From an uncultured Bacteroidales bacterium (lineage in GTDB: Bacteria > Bacteroidota > Bacteroidia > Bacteroidales > P3), in the NCBI GenBank assembly GCA_900315335.1, contig OMYR01000030.1, positions 62,001 through 126,000 on the forward strand: a DNA stretch of 64,000 nucleotides. Direction: 5' to 3'. Below, one piece after another: positions 8,851 through 17,342 of this stretch (position 1 is the first letter of the stretch; each line of letters starts with the position of its first letter). The notes beneath the pieces were generated by a model that was not told the DNA's origin, searched no databases, and saw nothing but the letters and a program-made list of their open reading frames with translations. Position numbers and translations under genes: made by a program.

Positions 8851-10227
8851 TTAACCTAAGCGTTTCAATTGAACCGTAAAATGACGCATCAATGGTGCTT
8901 CCCATACAATTTCCACACCTCTTTTGATTTCGTTTCTACGATCATAAACGTTCTTCAATGCTGCTGCAATAACGTCCATATGATTGTTTGTATAGACTCT
9001 TCTTGGTATGCACAATCTCAATAAATCCAATCCCTCAAAACGATTTTCTCTTGTAACAGGATCACGATCTGCAACCATATATCCTATCTCGCAAGCACGA
9101 ACACCTGCTTCCAAATACAATTCGCAAGTAAGCGTTTGTCCAGGAAATTCTTCCTTTGGAATTTGGTCTAATACCTTATCAGCATCAACAAATATTGCAT
9201 GTCCGCCGGCAGGCCTTTGGTAAGGGATTCCATATTCGTCCAATTTAGCTGCCAAATACTGAACCTGTTTGATACGTGTTTCAAGCATATCAAACTCTGT
9301 ATTTTCGTCCAAACCTTGCGCTATTGCGTTCAAGTCTCTACCGTTCAAACCACCATATGTGATATAGCCCTCGAATGGAATACAGAATAATTTGCAACCT
9401 TCAAACCATTCTTTTTTTCTTGTTGCGATAAAACCACCCATATTAACTATGGCGTCTTTCTTACAAGACATCGTTGCAGCATCTACATCTGCATACATTT
9501 CCAATACAATCTCTTTGATGGTTTTATTTTCGTAGCCTTTTTCTCTTGTTTTGATAAAATAAGCGTTCTCTGCAAAACGAGCGGAGTCCATAACCACCGG
9601 AACATTGTATTTATGACACAAAGCACATGTTGCTTTGATGTTTTCCATACTTACAGGCTGACCACCAACAGTATTGTTGGTAATGGTAAGCACCATAAAC
9701 GGAACATTGCCTTTATTCTCGGTAAGCACTTGCTCTAATTTTACCAAATCAACGTTACCTTTGAAAGGCACTTCTTTTTGAGTGTCTTTTGCATCTAATG
9801 TTGTTACGTCGATAGCCTTTGCTTTACGTGATTCGATATGACCCTTGGTAGTATCGAAATGTGCGTTGCCAGGTATAACGTTACCTTCTTTTACAAGATA
9901 TGAAAACAACACATTTTCGGCTGCACGACCTTGGTGAGTAGGAATAATATAATCCAATCCGAAGATTTTCTTCACCATATTTTCAAACTTATAAAAAGAT
10001 GTGGCACCTGCATAGGATTCATCGCCTAACATCATCGCCGACCATTGTTCTTGCGACATAGCACCCGTTCCCGAGTCTGTCAAAAGGTCAATATAAACTT
10101 GCTCTGATTTTAGTTGAAATACATTGTAATGAGCTTCTTTCAACCATTGCTCTCTTTGTTCTCTTGTGGATTTTCTAAGAGGTTCTACCATCTTGATTTT
10201 CCAACTTTCTGCGAAAGGTAATTCCAT
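8851..10227 (-). CDS. tnaA: Tryptophanase (tryptophan indole-lyase)
   Basis: A PLP-dependent beta-eliminating lyase of 458 residues, converting L-tryptophan to indole, pyruvate and ammonia. Family landmarks: LLTDSGTGAMSQEQW near 47-61, PTHQGRAAENVLF near 96, DSARFAENAYF near 213, and the PLP-lysine motif TMSCKKDAIVNMGG near 257. It resembles tyrosine phenol-lyase too, but GVRACEIG near the C-terminus follows the tryptophanase pattern (EIG) rather than the tyrosine phenol-lyase form with Arg (ERG), so tryptophanase is preferred. I saw no tnaC leader peptide or tnaB permease next to it. A repeat array and a divergent peptidase gene lie upstream. Confidence 0.9.
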   Translation of the reverse strand: MELPFAESWKIKMVEPLRKSTREQREQWLKEAHYNVFQLKSEQVYIDLLTDSGTGAMSQEQWSAMMLGDESYAGATSFYKFENMVKKIFGLDYIIPTHQGRAAENVLFSYLVKEGNVIPGNAHFDTTKGHIESRKAKAIDVTTLDAKDTQKEVPFKGNVDLVKLEQVLTENKGNVPFMVLTITNNTVGGQPVSMENIKATCALCHKYNVPVVMDSARFAENAYFIKTREKGYENKTIKEIVLEMYADVDAATMSCKKDAIVNMGGFIATRKKEWFEGCKLFCIPFEGYITYGGLNGRDLNAIAQGLDENTEFDMLETRIKQVQYLAAKLDEYGIPYQRPAGGHAIFVDADKVLDQIPKEEFPGQTLTCELYLEAGVRACEIGYMVADRDPVTRENRFEGLDLLRLCIPRRVYTNNHMDVIAAALKNVYDRRNEIKRGVEIVWEAPLMRHFTVQLKRLG

Positions 10228-10383
10228 AATGTTAAATGTTTTATATTATTAATATGTTACTAAACTGCTAATCTGTTTTTGTTCGATTGTTTTACTTTTT
10301 TGTCTTCGTTTTTTATTTATCTCAAAGAAAAACAATACGAATATTTGACAAACGAAATTTTCAAGTGTTTTGGCTATTCTGAT

Positions 10384-10440
10384 GTTTAACACTATTTGAT
10401 TATTGTTAAACAAAAAAATACCAATGTGAGTGATTAAAAG
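10384..10440. repeat. 21-bp-period palindromic repeat array (array 3)
   Basis: GTTTAACAC at 10384, GTTAAACAA at 10405 and GTGAGTGAT at 10426 are exactly 21 bases apart. The units are decayed, but the phase is intact. The array lies in the 542-base divergent gap between tryptophanase (-) and the M64 peptidase (+). The rest of that gap (10228-10383 and 10441-10689) is AT-rich with no gene I can support. Confidence 0.7.
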
Positions 10441-10689
10441 AACCTATCCAATTCTTTTATATTTAAGAAGTCGTGAGAAATAAACTCCTTGTGGTTATAT
10501 GTTTTATATTTATTCATTCAAAAATTTTTTAACGAACAACGGCATAATTCCTTCCAATCCCACAACCTCGAATGCCGTAATTTTGTCCGTTTTATCAATT
10601 AACGGCTGCAAATTTACACTTTTTGAATTAATCTACCAAATATTTCAAGAACTTTTATCCGAAAAATTTATTTGTTTAAGTAAAAACTT

Positions 10690-10720
10690 TTGGTGTTTTG
10701 AAGAAATAAACGTAATTTTG
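10690..10720 (+). promoter_or_regulatory. Promoter of the M64 peptidase gene
   Basis: TTG at 10690-10692, a 20-base spacer and TAATTTTG at 10713-10720 match the Bacteroidota -33/-7 consensus. The start codon is 49 bases downstream of the -7 box. Confidence 0.6.
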
Positions 10721-10769
10721 CAGGGTAAAATTTTTATCAACAGCTTTAAGCAAAAAACAATTCATACAA

Positions 10770-12050
10770 ATGAAAATCAAGTCAATAATAGCATTTACAT
10801 TAATTATGCTGCCATTTTTGTGTTTGGCACAATACGATACATACTTCACCAATACGGGACTTAGAATAGATTATTCGCACTCGGGAAGAGTGGGCATAGA
10901 TTATTTTACAATCGAACAATTAATTGAAATACCATATTTCTCGGGTTCTCATACCAATTTGATTGACAAAACAAACAACGGAGCGTATTTGGTAAGCCTT
11001 TACGACAAACAAACAAAGCAACTGATATTCTCCAAAGGTGTTTCATCACTTTTCAATGAGTGGTTGAGTATGGACGAAGCGAAAAATATGTGCGGAAACT
11101 TCGAAGAAGTTGTCGTTGTACCCTATCCGAAAAACGAAGTAGAGATTGCCTTTTCGGTAAGAGACAGCGTAAATAATTGGAAAGAGGTCGCACGATACGA
11201 GATAGACAAAAATGAAATTCGCGGAGTGGAGTTCTTCGGTAATAAAGCCAAGCCGTCGCACCCGAAAGTGATTACGCTAAACAAAACAAAGAGAAAAGTC
11301 GAACAAAGAGTGGATTTGGTTCTTATTCCTGTGGGTTACACACATAGCGAGAAAGAAAAAATGATGCAAGACCTTAAATCCATGACCGAATATATGTTTT
11401 CCGAAGAGCCTTACAAGAGTTTGAAAGATAAAATAGAGATAACCGCCGTTGAAAGATATGCAAAACAAAGCGGTATCGGTGGTTTGAAAGACTCAAAGGT
11501 TACTCAAAGCGATTTGGGTGTTGTGTATAATACATTCGGCTCGCCTCGTTATATAATGACACGCAATCTTTGGGAATTGTATGATGTGGTCGATGAAGTG
11601 CCGTGCGATGCTATGATTTTGGTATGTAACGACAGCATTTACGGAGGTGGCGGTATTTACAATTATTATGCAACTTGCTATATGGGAAAGAAAAGCAAGG
11701 AAGTGATTGTACATGAATTTTCGCACAGTTTCGCCGGTCTTGGCGATGAATACGCAGACAATGATTCTCAGGCGGGAGTTACTTCTTCCAAAGTCGAGCC
11801 TTACGAAAACAATGTTACCACCTTGGTTGATTTTTCCAAAAAGTGGGGCGATATGATTGATAAAGACACTCCTATTCCTACACCTGCAACCAAGCAATAC
11901 GAAAACAAAGTCGGCGTGTTTGAAGGTGCAGCATATATGGGCAAAGGATTTTATCGTCCTTACCAACACTGTATGATGAGAGACCTGACTCCGTTTTGTC
12001 CTGTCTGCACAAAATCCATTATCGATATAGTAAATATGTATTGTGAATAG
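10770..12050 (+). CDS. Secreted M64 family (IgA peptidase-like) metallopeptidase
   Basis: The 426-residue protein has a signal peptide ending in CLAQ near residue 21. The zinc site HEFSHSFAGLGDE near 315-327 gives HExxH plus the downstream Asp/Glu of M64 peptidases. The ~100 residues after the signal form a beta-rich N-terminal domain, as usual in the family. M64 is named for a Clostridium ramosum IgA peptidase; most Bacteroidota members have unknown substrates. Six cysteines cluster in the last 100 residues (including HCMMRDLTPFCPVC), suggesting disulfides. It is secreted to the periplasm or outside; there is no T9SS tail. A second secreted peptidase gene follows 58 bases later. Confidence 0.88.
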   Translation: MKIKSIIAFTLIMLPFLCLAQYDTYFTNTGLRIDYSHSGRVGIDYFTIEQLIEIPYFSGSHTNLIDKTNNGAYLVSLYDKQTKQLIFSKGVSSLFNEWLSMDEAKNMCGNFEEVVVVPYPKNEVEIAFSVRDSVNNWKEVARYEIDKNEIRGVEFFGNKAKPSHPKVITLNKTKRKVEQRVDLVLIPVGYTHSEKEKMMQDLKSMTEYMFSEEPYKSLKDKIEITAVERYAKQSGIGGLKDSKVTQSDLGVVYNTFGSPRYIMTRNLWELYDVVDEVPCDAMILVCNDSIYGGGGIYNYYATCYMGKKSKEVIVHEFSHSFAGLGDEYADNDSQAGVTSSKVEPYENNVTTLVDFSKKWGDMIDKDTPIPTPATKQYENKVGVFEGAAYMGKGFYRPYQHCMMRDLTPFCPVCTKSIIDIVNMYCE

Positions 12051-12108
12051 AATAGAAAAACAATAATTTCAAAAAATAAGAGTTTTCACTAATAAAGAGT
12101 TCAAAGAA

Positions 12109-13110
12109 ATGAATAACAAGATAAAGATAATAGCAATAATCTTTCTTTGTTGCGGTGTTATGTTTTCGTGCAGTAAAAACAAAAAAGTGGATACATCAGA
12201 AGACGTAGTGAATTATAAAGAAATAAAAACGCCTGAGTTCTGTGCCGACAGCGCATATTATTTCGTCAAAACGCAATGTGATTTCGGTCCTCGTACTCCC
12301 GAAAGCAAGGCAGCGGAGCAATGTGCAAATTTTCTTGTCTCTTATCTTAAATCCAAGGCTGACACTGTTTATGTTCAGGAATTTACTTCAAAACTTTATG
12401 ACGGTAAGCAAGTAAAAGGCAAAAACATCATCGCATCATTTAATCTCGAAGCAACAGACAGAGTTTTGCTCGCTTCACATTGGGATTCCCGCTTGTGGGC
12501 AGACCAAGACGAAAATCCGAACAATCATAAAAGCCCTATAATAGGTGCAAATGACGGAGCAAGTGGAGTTGGTATATTAATGGAAATCGCTCGCTTATTG
12601 AAAGGACAAAAAATAAAGCAGGGATTGGATTTAGTACTCTTTGATTTGGAAGATCAAGGGGCTCCCGAGTGGGCGGAATACGAAAACAACGACCAAACAG
12701 ACTGGTGCTTGGGTTCGCAATATTGGTCGCAAACGCCACATACGGCTTACTATCGTGCAAAATACGGAATACTTTTGGATATGGTTGGTTACAAAGATTT
12801 GCGTTTCACAAAAGAAATGCAATCAATGGGATACGCTCCTTCAATAATGAATAACGTGTGGAACATCGCCAAAGAATTGGGTTATGGCGATATTTTCTTA
12901 AACGATAATTACAATTCGGTAATGGACGATCACATTTGGATAAATCATTATGCGAAAATACCGACGATTGACATCGTACAAAATAGTGCAAACACGTCTT
13001 TCTTTCCTTATTGGCATACAACAAAAGACGATATAGACTGCATAGATAAAAATTCACTTGCAATAGTTGGCAAGGTATTGTTGGTTACGTTTTTTGCAGC
13101 CGAACAATAA
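12109..13110 (+). CDS. M28 family zinc lipoprotein, glutaminyl-peptide cyclotransferase-like
   Basis: A 333-residue lipoprotein (lipobox MFSC, Cys21). The fold is M28 aminopeptidase/glutaminyl cyclase: HWDSR near 125, zinc ligand Asp in GANDGASGVG near 149, the Glu pair in LEDQGAPEW near 181, Asp in LLDMVGY and His in YWHTTKDD near 303. The WDSR and QGAPEW features favour glutaminyl-peptide cyclotransferase (N-terminal Gln to pyroglutamate) over a plain aminopeptidase. Many T9SS and periplasmic proteins of Bacteroidales start with Gln after signal cleavage and are cyclised, so maturation of exported proteins is a plausible role (inference). Confidence 0.85.
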   Translation: MNNKIKIIAIIFLCCGVMFSCSKNKKVDTSEDVVNYKEIKTPEFCADSAYYFVKTQCDFGPRTPESKAAEQCANFLVSYLKSKADTVYVQEFTSKLYDGKQVKGKNIIASFNLEATDRVLLASHWDSRLWADQDENPNNHKSPIIGANDGASGVGILMEIARLLKGQKIKQGLDLVLFDLEDQGAPEWAEYENNDQTDWCLGSQYWSQTPHTAYYRAKYGILLDMVGYKDLRFTKEMQSMGYAPSIMNNVWNIAKELGYGDIFLNDNYNSVMDDHIWINHYAKIPTIDIVQNSANTSFFPYWHTTKDDIDCIDKNSLAIVGKVLLVTFFAAEQ

Positions 13111-13166
13111 TTCGTAAAACACGTATCAAAACGATAATAATACAAAAGATTTTAAGCATAAGCGGA

Positions 13167-13601
13167 GTGCATAAATTTTTTCTTAAAATATTATTAGCAA
13201 TATCGCTATTGGTTGCCACCAATAGTTGCAGCAATGATTTTGATGAGTGGGGTTATGTAAATTTCTATATTGAACCCGACACTACGGAATATTTTTACCT
13301 CAACGAAGGCAATCGTGGTTGGGAGTACTTTGAAGGTGGCAACCGCGGTATTATTGTCTTTCGTAATTCTCACTATGATTTTATGGCTTACGAGCGTTCG
13401 TGCGTTACCAAAGGCTGCAAAGGACGATTGGAGGTCGATACTTCAAACAATGTTATAATTACCTGCCCTAAATGTAAGGGCAAATGGTTAGGTTTTGACG
13501 GTTCTCCTATTGAAAGTTCCACATCGACCCGTATGCTTTATGCTTATTGTGCCTATTATGACGGTTGGCGACTATATGTAAGGAATTGCAGTGGATATTA
13601 A
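13167..13601 (+). CDS. Rieske-fold-like small lipoprotein with four Cys
   Basis: A 144-residue lipoprotein starting at GTG (no upstream ATG in frame); lipobox TNSC, Cys21. The layout follows the Rieske-like lipoproteins of Bacteroidota: a beta domain, YERSC-x4-C, then ITCPKCKGKWLGFDGSPIES and a final beta strand. In true Rieske proteins two Cys and two His bind a 2Fe-2S cluster. Here the His positions appear to be replaced, giving a CxxxxC plus CxxC set (about residues 79, 84, 101 and 104) more like a zinc or rubredoxin site. The function is unknown. It is the third secreted protein in the run and ends just before repeat array 4. Confidence 0.65.
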   Translation: MHKFFLKILLAISLLVATNSCSNDFDEWGYVNFYIEPDTTEYFYLNEGNRGWEYFEGGNRGIIVFRNSHYDFMAYERSCVTKGCKGRLEVDTSNNVIITCPKCKGKWLGFDGSPIESSTSTRMLYAYCAYYDGWRLYVRNCSGY

Positions 13602-13677
13602 ATTCAACACCAATCCAACAAAACTACTCGGTAGTTAATCAATTAGCGATACCGAAAAAACAAAAATATCAATTGTT

Positions 13678-13761
13678 TTAGCGATTATTGAACTTAGTAA
13701 AATAGTCAGTGTAATCAGCGAAATAATCATTAACACTAATAAAATAGTCAGTGTGATTATT
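13678..13761. repeat. 21-bp-period palindromic repeat array (array 4)
   Basis: Units start at 13678, 13699, 13720 and 13741; units 2 and 4 share AAAATAGTCAGTGT and unit 3 carries TAATCATTAACACTAAT. Weaker traces reach back to about 13630. It lies in a 369-base convergent gap, which also holds a terminator; 13762-13910 is AT-rich with nothing else recognisable. Confidence 0.8.
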
Positions 13762-13910
13762 TTGCCGATTGGTCGCATCGCAAAATCAAACTATGTTTTT
13801 CAAAAAATGTTTGCTGATAAAAGAAAAATAATTGGGCGATAAAAAACTTAGGTTTCTTAAAAACGAATTTCCGTAAATGAAAATCAAAAAGTTTCTTAGG
13901 CTATGGACAC

Positions 13911-13941
13911 AAAAAAAAGCAGTCTGTTTTATGGGACTGCT
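13911..13941 (-). terminator. Intrinsic terminator of the Thr/Glu-rich lipoprotein gene
   Basis: Stem AGCAGTC/GACTGCT (13918-13924, 13935-13941) with an eight-base U-run on the minus strand (A run 13911-13918), 30 bases after the stop codon. Confidence 0.7.
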
Positions 13942-13970
13942 CATTTCGCTTTTTAACTGAATCCTTTCAA

Positions 13971-14126
13971 TTATTGAACAGGAGTTTCTGCTGGAGTTTC
14001 AGTTACAGTTTCAACAGTTTCTTCAACTGGAGTTTCAGCAGCTGTTTCAGTTGCAGTTTCAGTTGCTTTGCTTCCGCATGCAGCGAAGAAGCCAGCGATT
14101 GCTAATACGAACAATACTTTTTTCAT
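13971..14126 (-). CDS. Small Thr/Glu-rich lipoprotein (51 residues)
   Basis: A short gene with its own promoter and terminator. The protein starts MKKVLFVLAIAGFFAACGSK: a textbook lipoprotein signal with Cys at 17. The mature part is a low-complexity run of TET, AAETPVEETVE and TPAETPV segments with no aromatic residue. Small acidic tails after a lipid anchor are seen in surface-exposed or periplasmic spacer lipoproteins, but I do not recognise a family and assign no function. The clean regulatory frame around it argues that it is a real, probably well-expressed gene. Confidence 0.75.
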   Translation of the reverse strand: MKKVLFVLAIAGFFAACGSKATETATETAAETPVEETVETVTETPAETPVQ

Positions 14127-14174
14127 TTCTTAAAAAATTTTAAAGTGTTTATAAATTCTTTTGTTTTAACCCCG

Positions 14175-14182
14175 CAAAAGTA
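14175..14182 (-). promoter_or_regulatory. -7 box for the small lipoprotein gene
   Basis: TACTTTTG on the minus strand, 48 bases upstream of the start codon; no clear TTG at the -33 position. Confidence 0.5.
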
Positions 14183-14301
14183 CAACAAGATTTCTTATTG
14201 CGATAATTTTTTTTATACTTTTTTTATCAATTTATTATATTAAATTGATTATCAAGGATAAAAATTTTTCAAAATATATTTTCATTGCATTATTTTGAGC
14301 A

Positions 14302-16323
14302 TTATTTTTGCTGTTTTATGGCATCTATTTCCTTTTTTTTGCTCAAAATCTCCTTATTTTGGTCATTATAAATACAAAATTGTTGAAAAACTTTTTCTGC
14401 ACTTTCTATATCGCCGTCTTTCAAGTAAATATCAATAAGTTTAATCCACGCACGTTGTTCTTTTTTCTCTCTACTCAAATAATCGGTGATTAAACGGATT
14501 TGACCTTGCTTGTCGTTTTGCTTAATGCAATTACCGACTTTCACACTAACCGGATCGTAACACAGAGGTTTCATCGCAATACATTTATCTGCCCAATAAT
14601 TGGAAGAATCTATCATATCCAAATGTGCATAATACGAAGCCAAACGATATTCTTTCAAACCATAATAAGGATTGGAGTTGTCCGCCAAAACAATATTGAC
14701 AGCCGAACGATAATCACCGTCCAAAGCAAACATTGCTGCATTGTTTATCGCAATAGGTTTGGTACTCTCATCGATATTAGGTAACCACGGCATAACATTG
14801 ACCCAATATGACGGAGGAATATGATTTTTGTTTCGAGAGTTGTAACAAATTATTCTTCTGTGTTGCTCAATGGAAGAAATAAAATGGCAACTCTCCACAT
14901 ACAAACATAAAACAATAACAACGCTTGATGCAACAATAACTGTCTTTGGTCTTTTCATAAAACGAATATCTTTTCTCGTTTTGTTATAAACAAAAAACAT
15001 CATCGCCACACTTAACGCCAAATAAATTTGATTTGATGCCCTTTCATTGGGAAAGTTAAACAACGCATCATTCATATAAGTCAAAAGCAGCAATATCGAA
15101 CACAAGGCAATCAATCTATATTGTTCTTTTGTCTTTCTACTATACATTATTTTTATTCCTACAAAAAACATTGAAAGATATAACAACACATAAAGCAATT
15201 CTCCAACTACTCCCAATTCGCTTTGCATTTCAAGAAAATCATTATGTGCGTGGTCGCTGACAACATAATTTGTTTTTGCAGCGGCTTCAACCTGCATAAT
15301 GGCAAGTTTATGATTTCCCACGCCGTAACCTATCCAAGGACTTTTCTTAATAATATCTATCGTGTGTTCCCAAATCAATAACCTGCCTTTTGAATTGCCT
15401 TCTTCTATTGTTTTAACTCTTGCGGCAATGGTATAATTGTTTTTAACCGTCTTTGATGCGTATTTATTATAATTATAACTTATAAACCTGTTACCTGAGA
15501 AAAATCCCACGAATGCAACCAAGATGACAGCAGCAATAGTTATTATATATTTCTTTCGTGCTTTGAATCTAAAATTTTGAAACAGCAAATAAACCAATAG
15601 TATAATCATTTGCAACATCAATCCAATAAACGTGCTGCGTGCCGACAAAATCACAAGAGAAAAACAAACACCGAAAACCAATACCAACGAAATAATTTTC
15701 CAAACCTTTTTGTATCGAAAGATTGCATAATACAATAACGGAAGTTTTACCAATAGACAAACGGCAAATATATTCTTGTTACCATATCCGCCATTGAGCA
15801 TAAGATTTCTTCTTTGCGATATATGTAAATCAAAATAATAATAACCGATTATACAAGTCAAAACATTGACAAATGTTACAACAATCGTACAATATACCAA
15901 AACGTGAAAAGTCTTTGGAGAATTTGTAAGCATCAGTCCAATCAAGCAAGAAGATGCAAAAACCAATATCCACCTATTCCATACCGCTATGCTCTCTACT
16001 CTATTCATTGCCCAAATCATACTTATGCCCATAAATGCTATAAGAAACAAGAAAACAAGTATAGGCTTAAATCGTAAAGGATTGGCAACGGATATTTTTT
16101 GCTTAAAAACGCCTACCAAAATAACAGCCAAAGCCGAAATATCAAACAATGCTATAAGAAAATGACGCAATGACGTTACGTCCTGAACCCAAAGCGGAGG
16201 AAAGAGTTGTAAAAGCAAAAAGAAACTTAATAATATGTTCAACGCAATATGCGAAAAGGTGTAATTTTTGTTAAACACTGATGAATTTTTATTAAACATG
16301 GCTAAATTTTTATTAAACATCAT
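14302..16323 (-). CDS. O-antigen ligase/polymerase family membrane protein with TPR-like tail
   Basis: About 673 residues. Some ten hydrophobic helices precede and follow a periplasmic loop with WIGYGVGNHK and DHAHNDFLEMQSELG, the Wzy/WaaL (PF04932) signature in which the His is functionally important. The last ~180 residues are soluble and TPR-like. Such enzymes polymerise or ligate lipid-linked glycans. The frame opens further upstream with TTG at 16380, but a -7 box at 16378-16385 would place that codon outside the mRNA, so ATG at 16323 is chosen. All candidate ATG starts lie inside or at the edge of 21-bp repeat array 5, giving an N-terminal seven-residue repeat (MFNKNLA, MFNKNSS, VFNKNYT). 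It is divergent from rfbD, another glycan gene. Confidence 0.82.
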   Translation of the reverse strand: MMFNKNLAMFNKNSSVFNKNYTFSHIALNILLSFFLLLQLFPPLWVQDVTSLRHFLIALFDISALAVILVGVFKQKISVANPLRFKPILVFLFLIAFMGISMIWAMNRVESIAVWNRWILVFASSCLIGLMLTNSPKTFHVLVYCTIVVTFVNVLTCIIGYYYFDLHISQRRNLMLNGGYGNKNIFAVCLLVKLPLLYYAIFRYKKVWKIISLVLVFGVCFSLVILSARSTFIGLMLQMIILLVYLLFQNFRFKARKKYIITIAAVILVAFVGFFSGNRFISYNYNKYASKTVKNNYTIAARVKTIEEGNSKGRLLIWEHTIDIIKKSPWIGYGVGNHKLAIMQVEAAAKTNYVVSDHAHNDFLEMQSELGVVGELLYVLLYLSMFFVGIKIMYSRKTKEQYRLIALCSILLLLTYMNDALFNFPNERASNQIYLALSVAMMFFVYNKTRKDIRFMKRPKTVIVASSVVIVLCLYVESCHFISSIEQHRRIICYNSRNKNHIPPSYWVNVMPWLPNIDESTKPIAINNAAMFALDGDYRSAVNIVLADNSNPYYGLKEYRLASYYAHLDMIDSSNYWADKCIAMKPLCYDPVSVKVGNCIKQNDKQGQIRLITDYLSREKKEQRAWIKLIDIYLKDGDIESAEKVFQQFCIYNDQNKEILSKKKEIDAIKQQK

Positions 16324-16324
16324 T
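16262..16324. repeat. 21-bp-period repeat array inside a coding start (array 5)
   Basis: Units at 16262, 16283 and 16304 share AATTTTTRTTAAACAYNGNT. Because 21 is a multiple of three the array stays in frame and encodes FNKN-centred heptads on the minus strand. This is the only multi-unit array in the window that lies in coding sequence. Confidence 0.85.
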
Positions 16325-16377
16325 TTTCCGTTATCTGATTTCAAAAAATTGTTATTTATTTTTAAGAAAATTATTTG

Positions 16378-16416
16378 CAAAGTTACAACCTAAAAACTTT
16401 TTTTGTATTAACTTTG
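16378..16416. promoter_or_regulatory. Divergent -7 boxes for the O-antigen ligase-like gene and rfbD
   Basis: TAACTTTG occurs on the minus strand (16385-16378) and on the plus strand (16409-16416), pointing away from each other. The plus copy lies 26 bases from the rfbD start. No convincing -33 TTG accompanies either. Confidence 0.5.
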
Positions 16417-16441
16417 CCGTAAAATTATAAATATTTTTAAT

Positions 16442-17311
16442 ATGAATATATTAGTAACCGGTGCCGATGGACAACTTGGTAACAGTCTGAGAAAAATTTC
16501 CGATGATTACAATCACCAATTTTCCTTTACCGATTTTGAGGAATTAGACGTAACTTCCGAAGAAGAGATAGACAATTATTTGAAAGCAGGGTCTTTTGAT
16601 TTTTTGATTAATTGTGCTGCTTACACTGCTGTCGATGATGCAGAAAATAATTATGACAAAGCCTTGTTGTTAAACGCTACGGCTCCGTATCTTTTGGCAA
16701 AATACGCCAAGAAATACAAAACCCGCTTCATTCATATTTCCACCGATTACGTTTTTGACGGGAAAAACAGCACTCCTTACACGCCGCAATCCGCAGCCAA
16801 TCCTAAGAATGTTTATGGCAACACCAAACTTCAAGGAGAAAAGAAAGTTTTACGTTGCAATAAAGATGCTAAAATAATACGTACATCGTGGTTATATAGT
16901 GAGTTCGGCAATAATTTCGTTAAAACAATGCTTAAATTGGGAGCTACCAAGAGCAGCATAAATGTCGTATTCGACCAAATAGGTTCTCCCACATACGCAA
17001 CAGATTTGGCAAAAACCATAATGAAAATGGTAGATCATATGCCGATAGACAGCATCTTTCATTTTTCTAATGAGGGCGTTTGTTCGTGGTATGATTTTGC
17101 AAGAAAGATTATGGAGTTTAGCAATTTGAACTGCAAAGTTCTGCCAATTCTTTCCAAAGACTACCCGACTCTTGCCAAACGTCCGTCGTATAGTGTGATG
17201 GATAAATATGATATAAAATTAAATCTTCGTATTGAAATTCCACATTGGGAAGATAGTTTGAAAGAGTGTTTGAATAGTATTAAAGAACGTTTGAATGATA
17301 TTGATGATTAA
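16442..17311 (+). CDS. rfbD: dTDP-4-dehydrorhamnose reductase
   Basis: The protein (289 residues) catalyses the NAD(P)H-dependent last step of dTDP-L-rhamnose synthesis. It is an SDR-extended Rossmann protein: GADGQLGNS at residues 7-15, INCAAYTAVDDAE near 57-69, STDYVFDG near 100-107 and the catalytic YGNTK (Tyr126, Lys130). Length is normal. The other rfb genes (A, B, C) are not adjacent. It is divergent from the O-antigen ligase-like gene and 31 bases upstream of an NlpC/P60 lipoprotein gene in the same direction. Confidence 0.92.
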   Translation: MNILVTGADGQLGNSLRKISDDYNHQFSFTDFEELDVTSEEEIDNYLKAGSFDFLINCAAYTAVDDAENNYDKALLLNATAPYLLAKYAKKYKTRFIHISTDYVFDGKNSTPYTPQSAANPKNVYGNTKLQGEKKVLRCNKDAKIIRTSWLYSEFGNNFVKTMLKLGATKSSINVVFDQIGSPTYATDLAKTIMKMVDHMPIDSIFHFSNEGVCSWYDFARKIMEFSNLNCKVLPILSKDYPTLAKRPSYSVMDKYDIKLNLRIEIPHWEDSLKECLNSIKERLNDIDD

Positions 17312-17342
17312 AAACTCGGTTTCACATAAAAACACAGCCTTT

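Noticed and set aside
8851..10227. Tyrosine phenol-lyase instead of tryptophanase
   Set aside because: The C-terminal GVRACEIG follows the tryptophanase form; the Arg of the tyrosine phenol-lyase ERG motif is absent.
10235..10280. A possible further repeat array just upstream of tryptophanase
   Set aside because: Only loose resemblance to the unit, with no 21-base phase that I could follow.
10499..10864. A 121-codon + frame upstream of and overlapping the M64 peptidase start
   Set aside because: Low-complexity composition; it overlaps the promoter and the signal peptide of the real gene in another frame.
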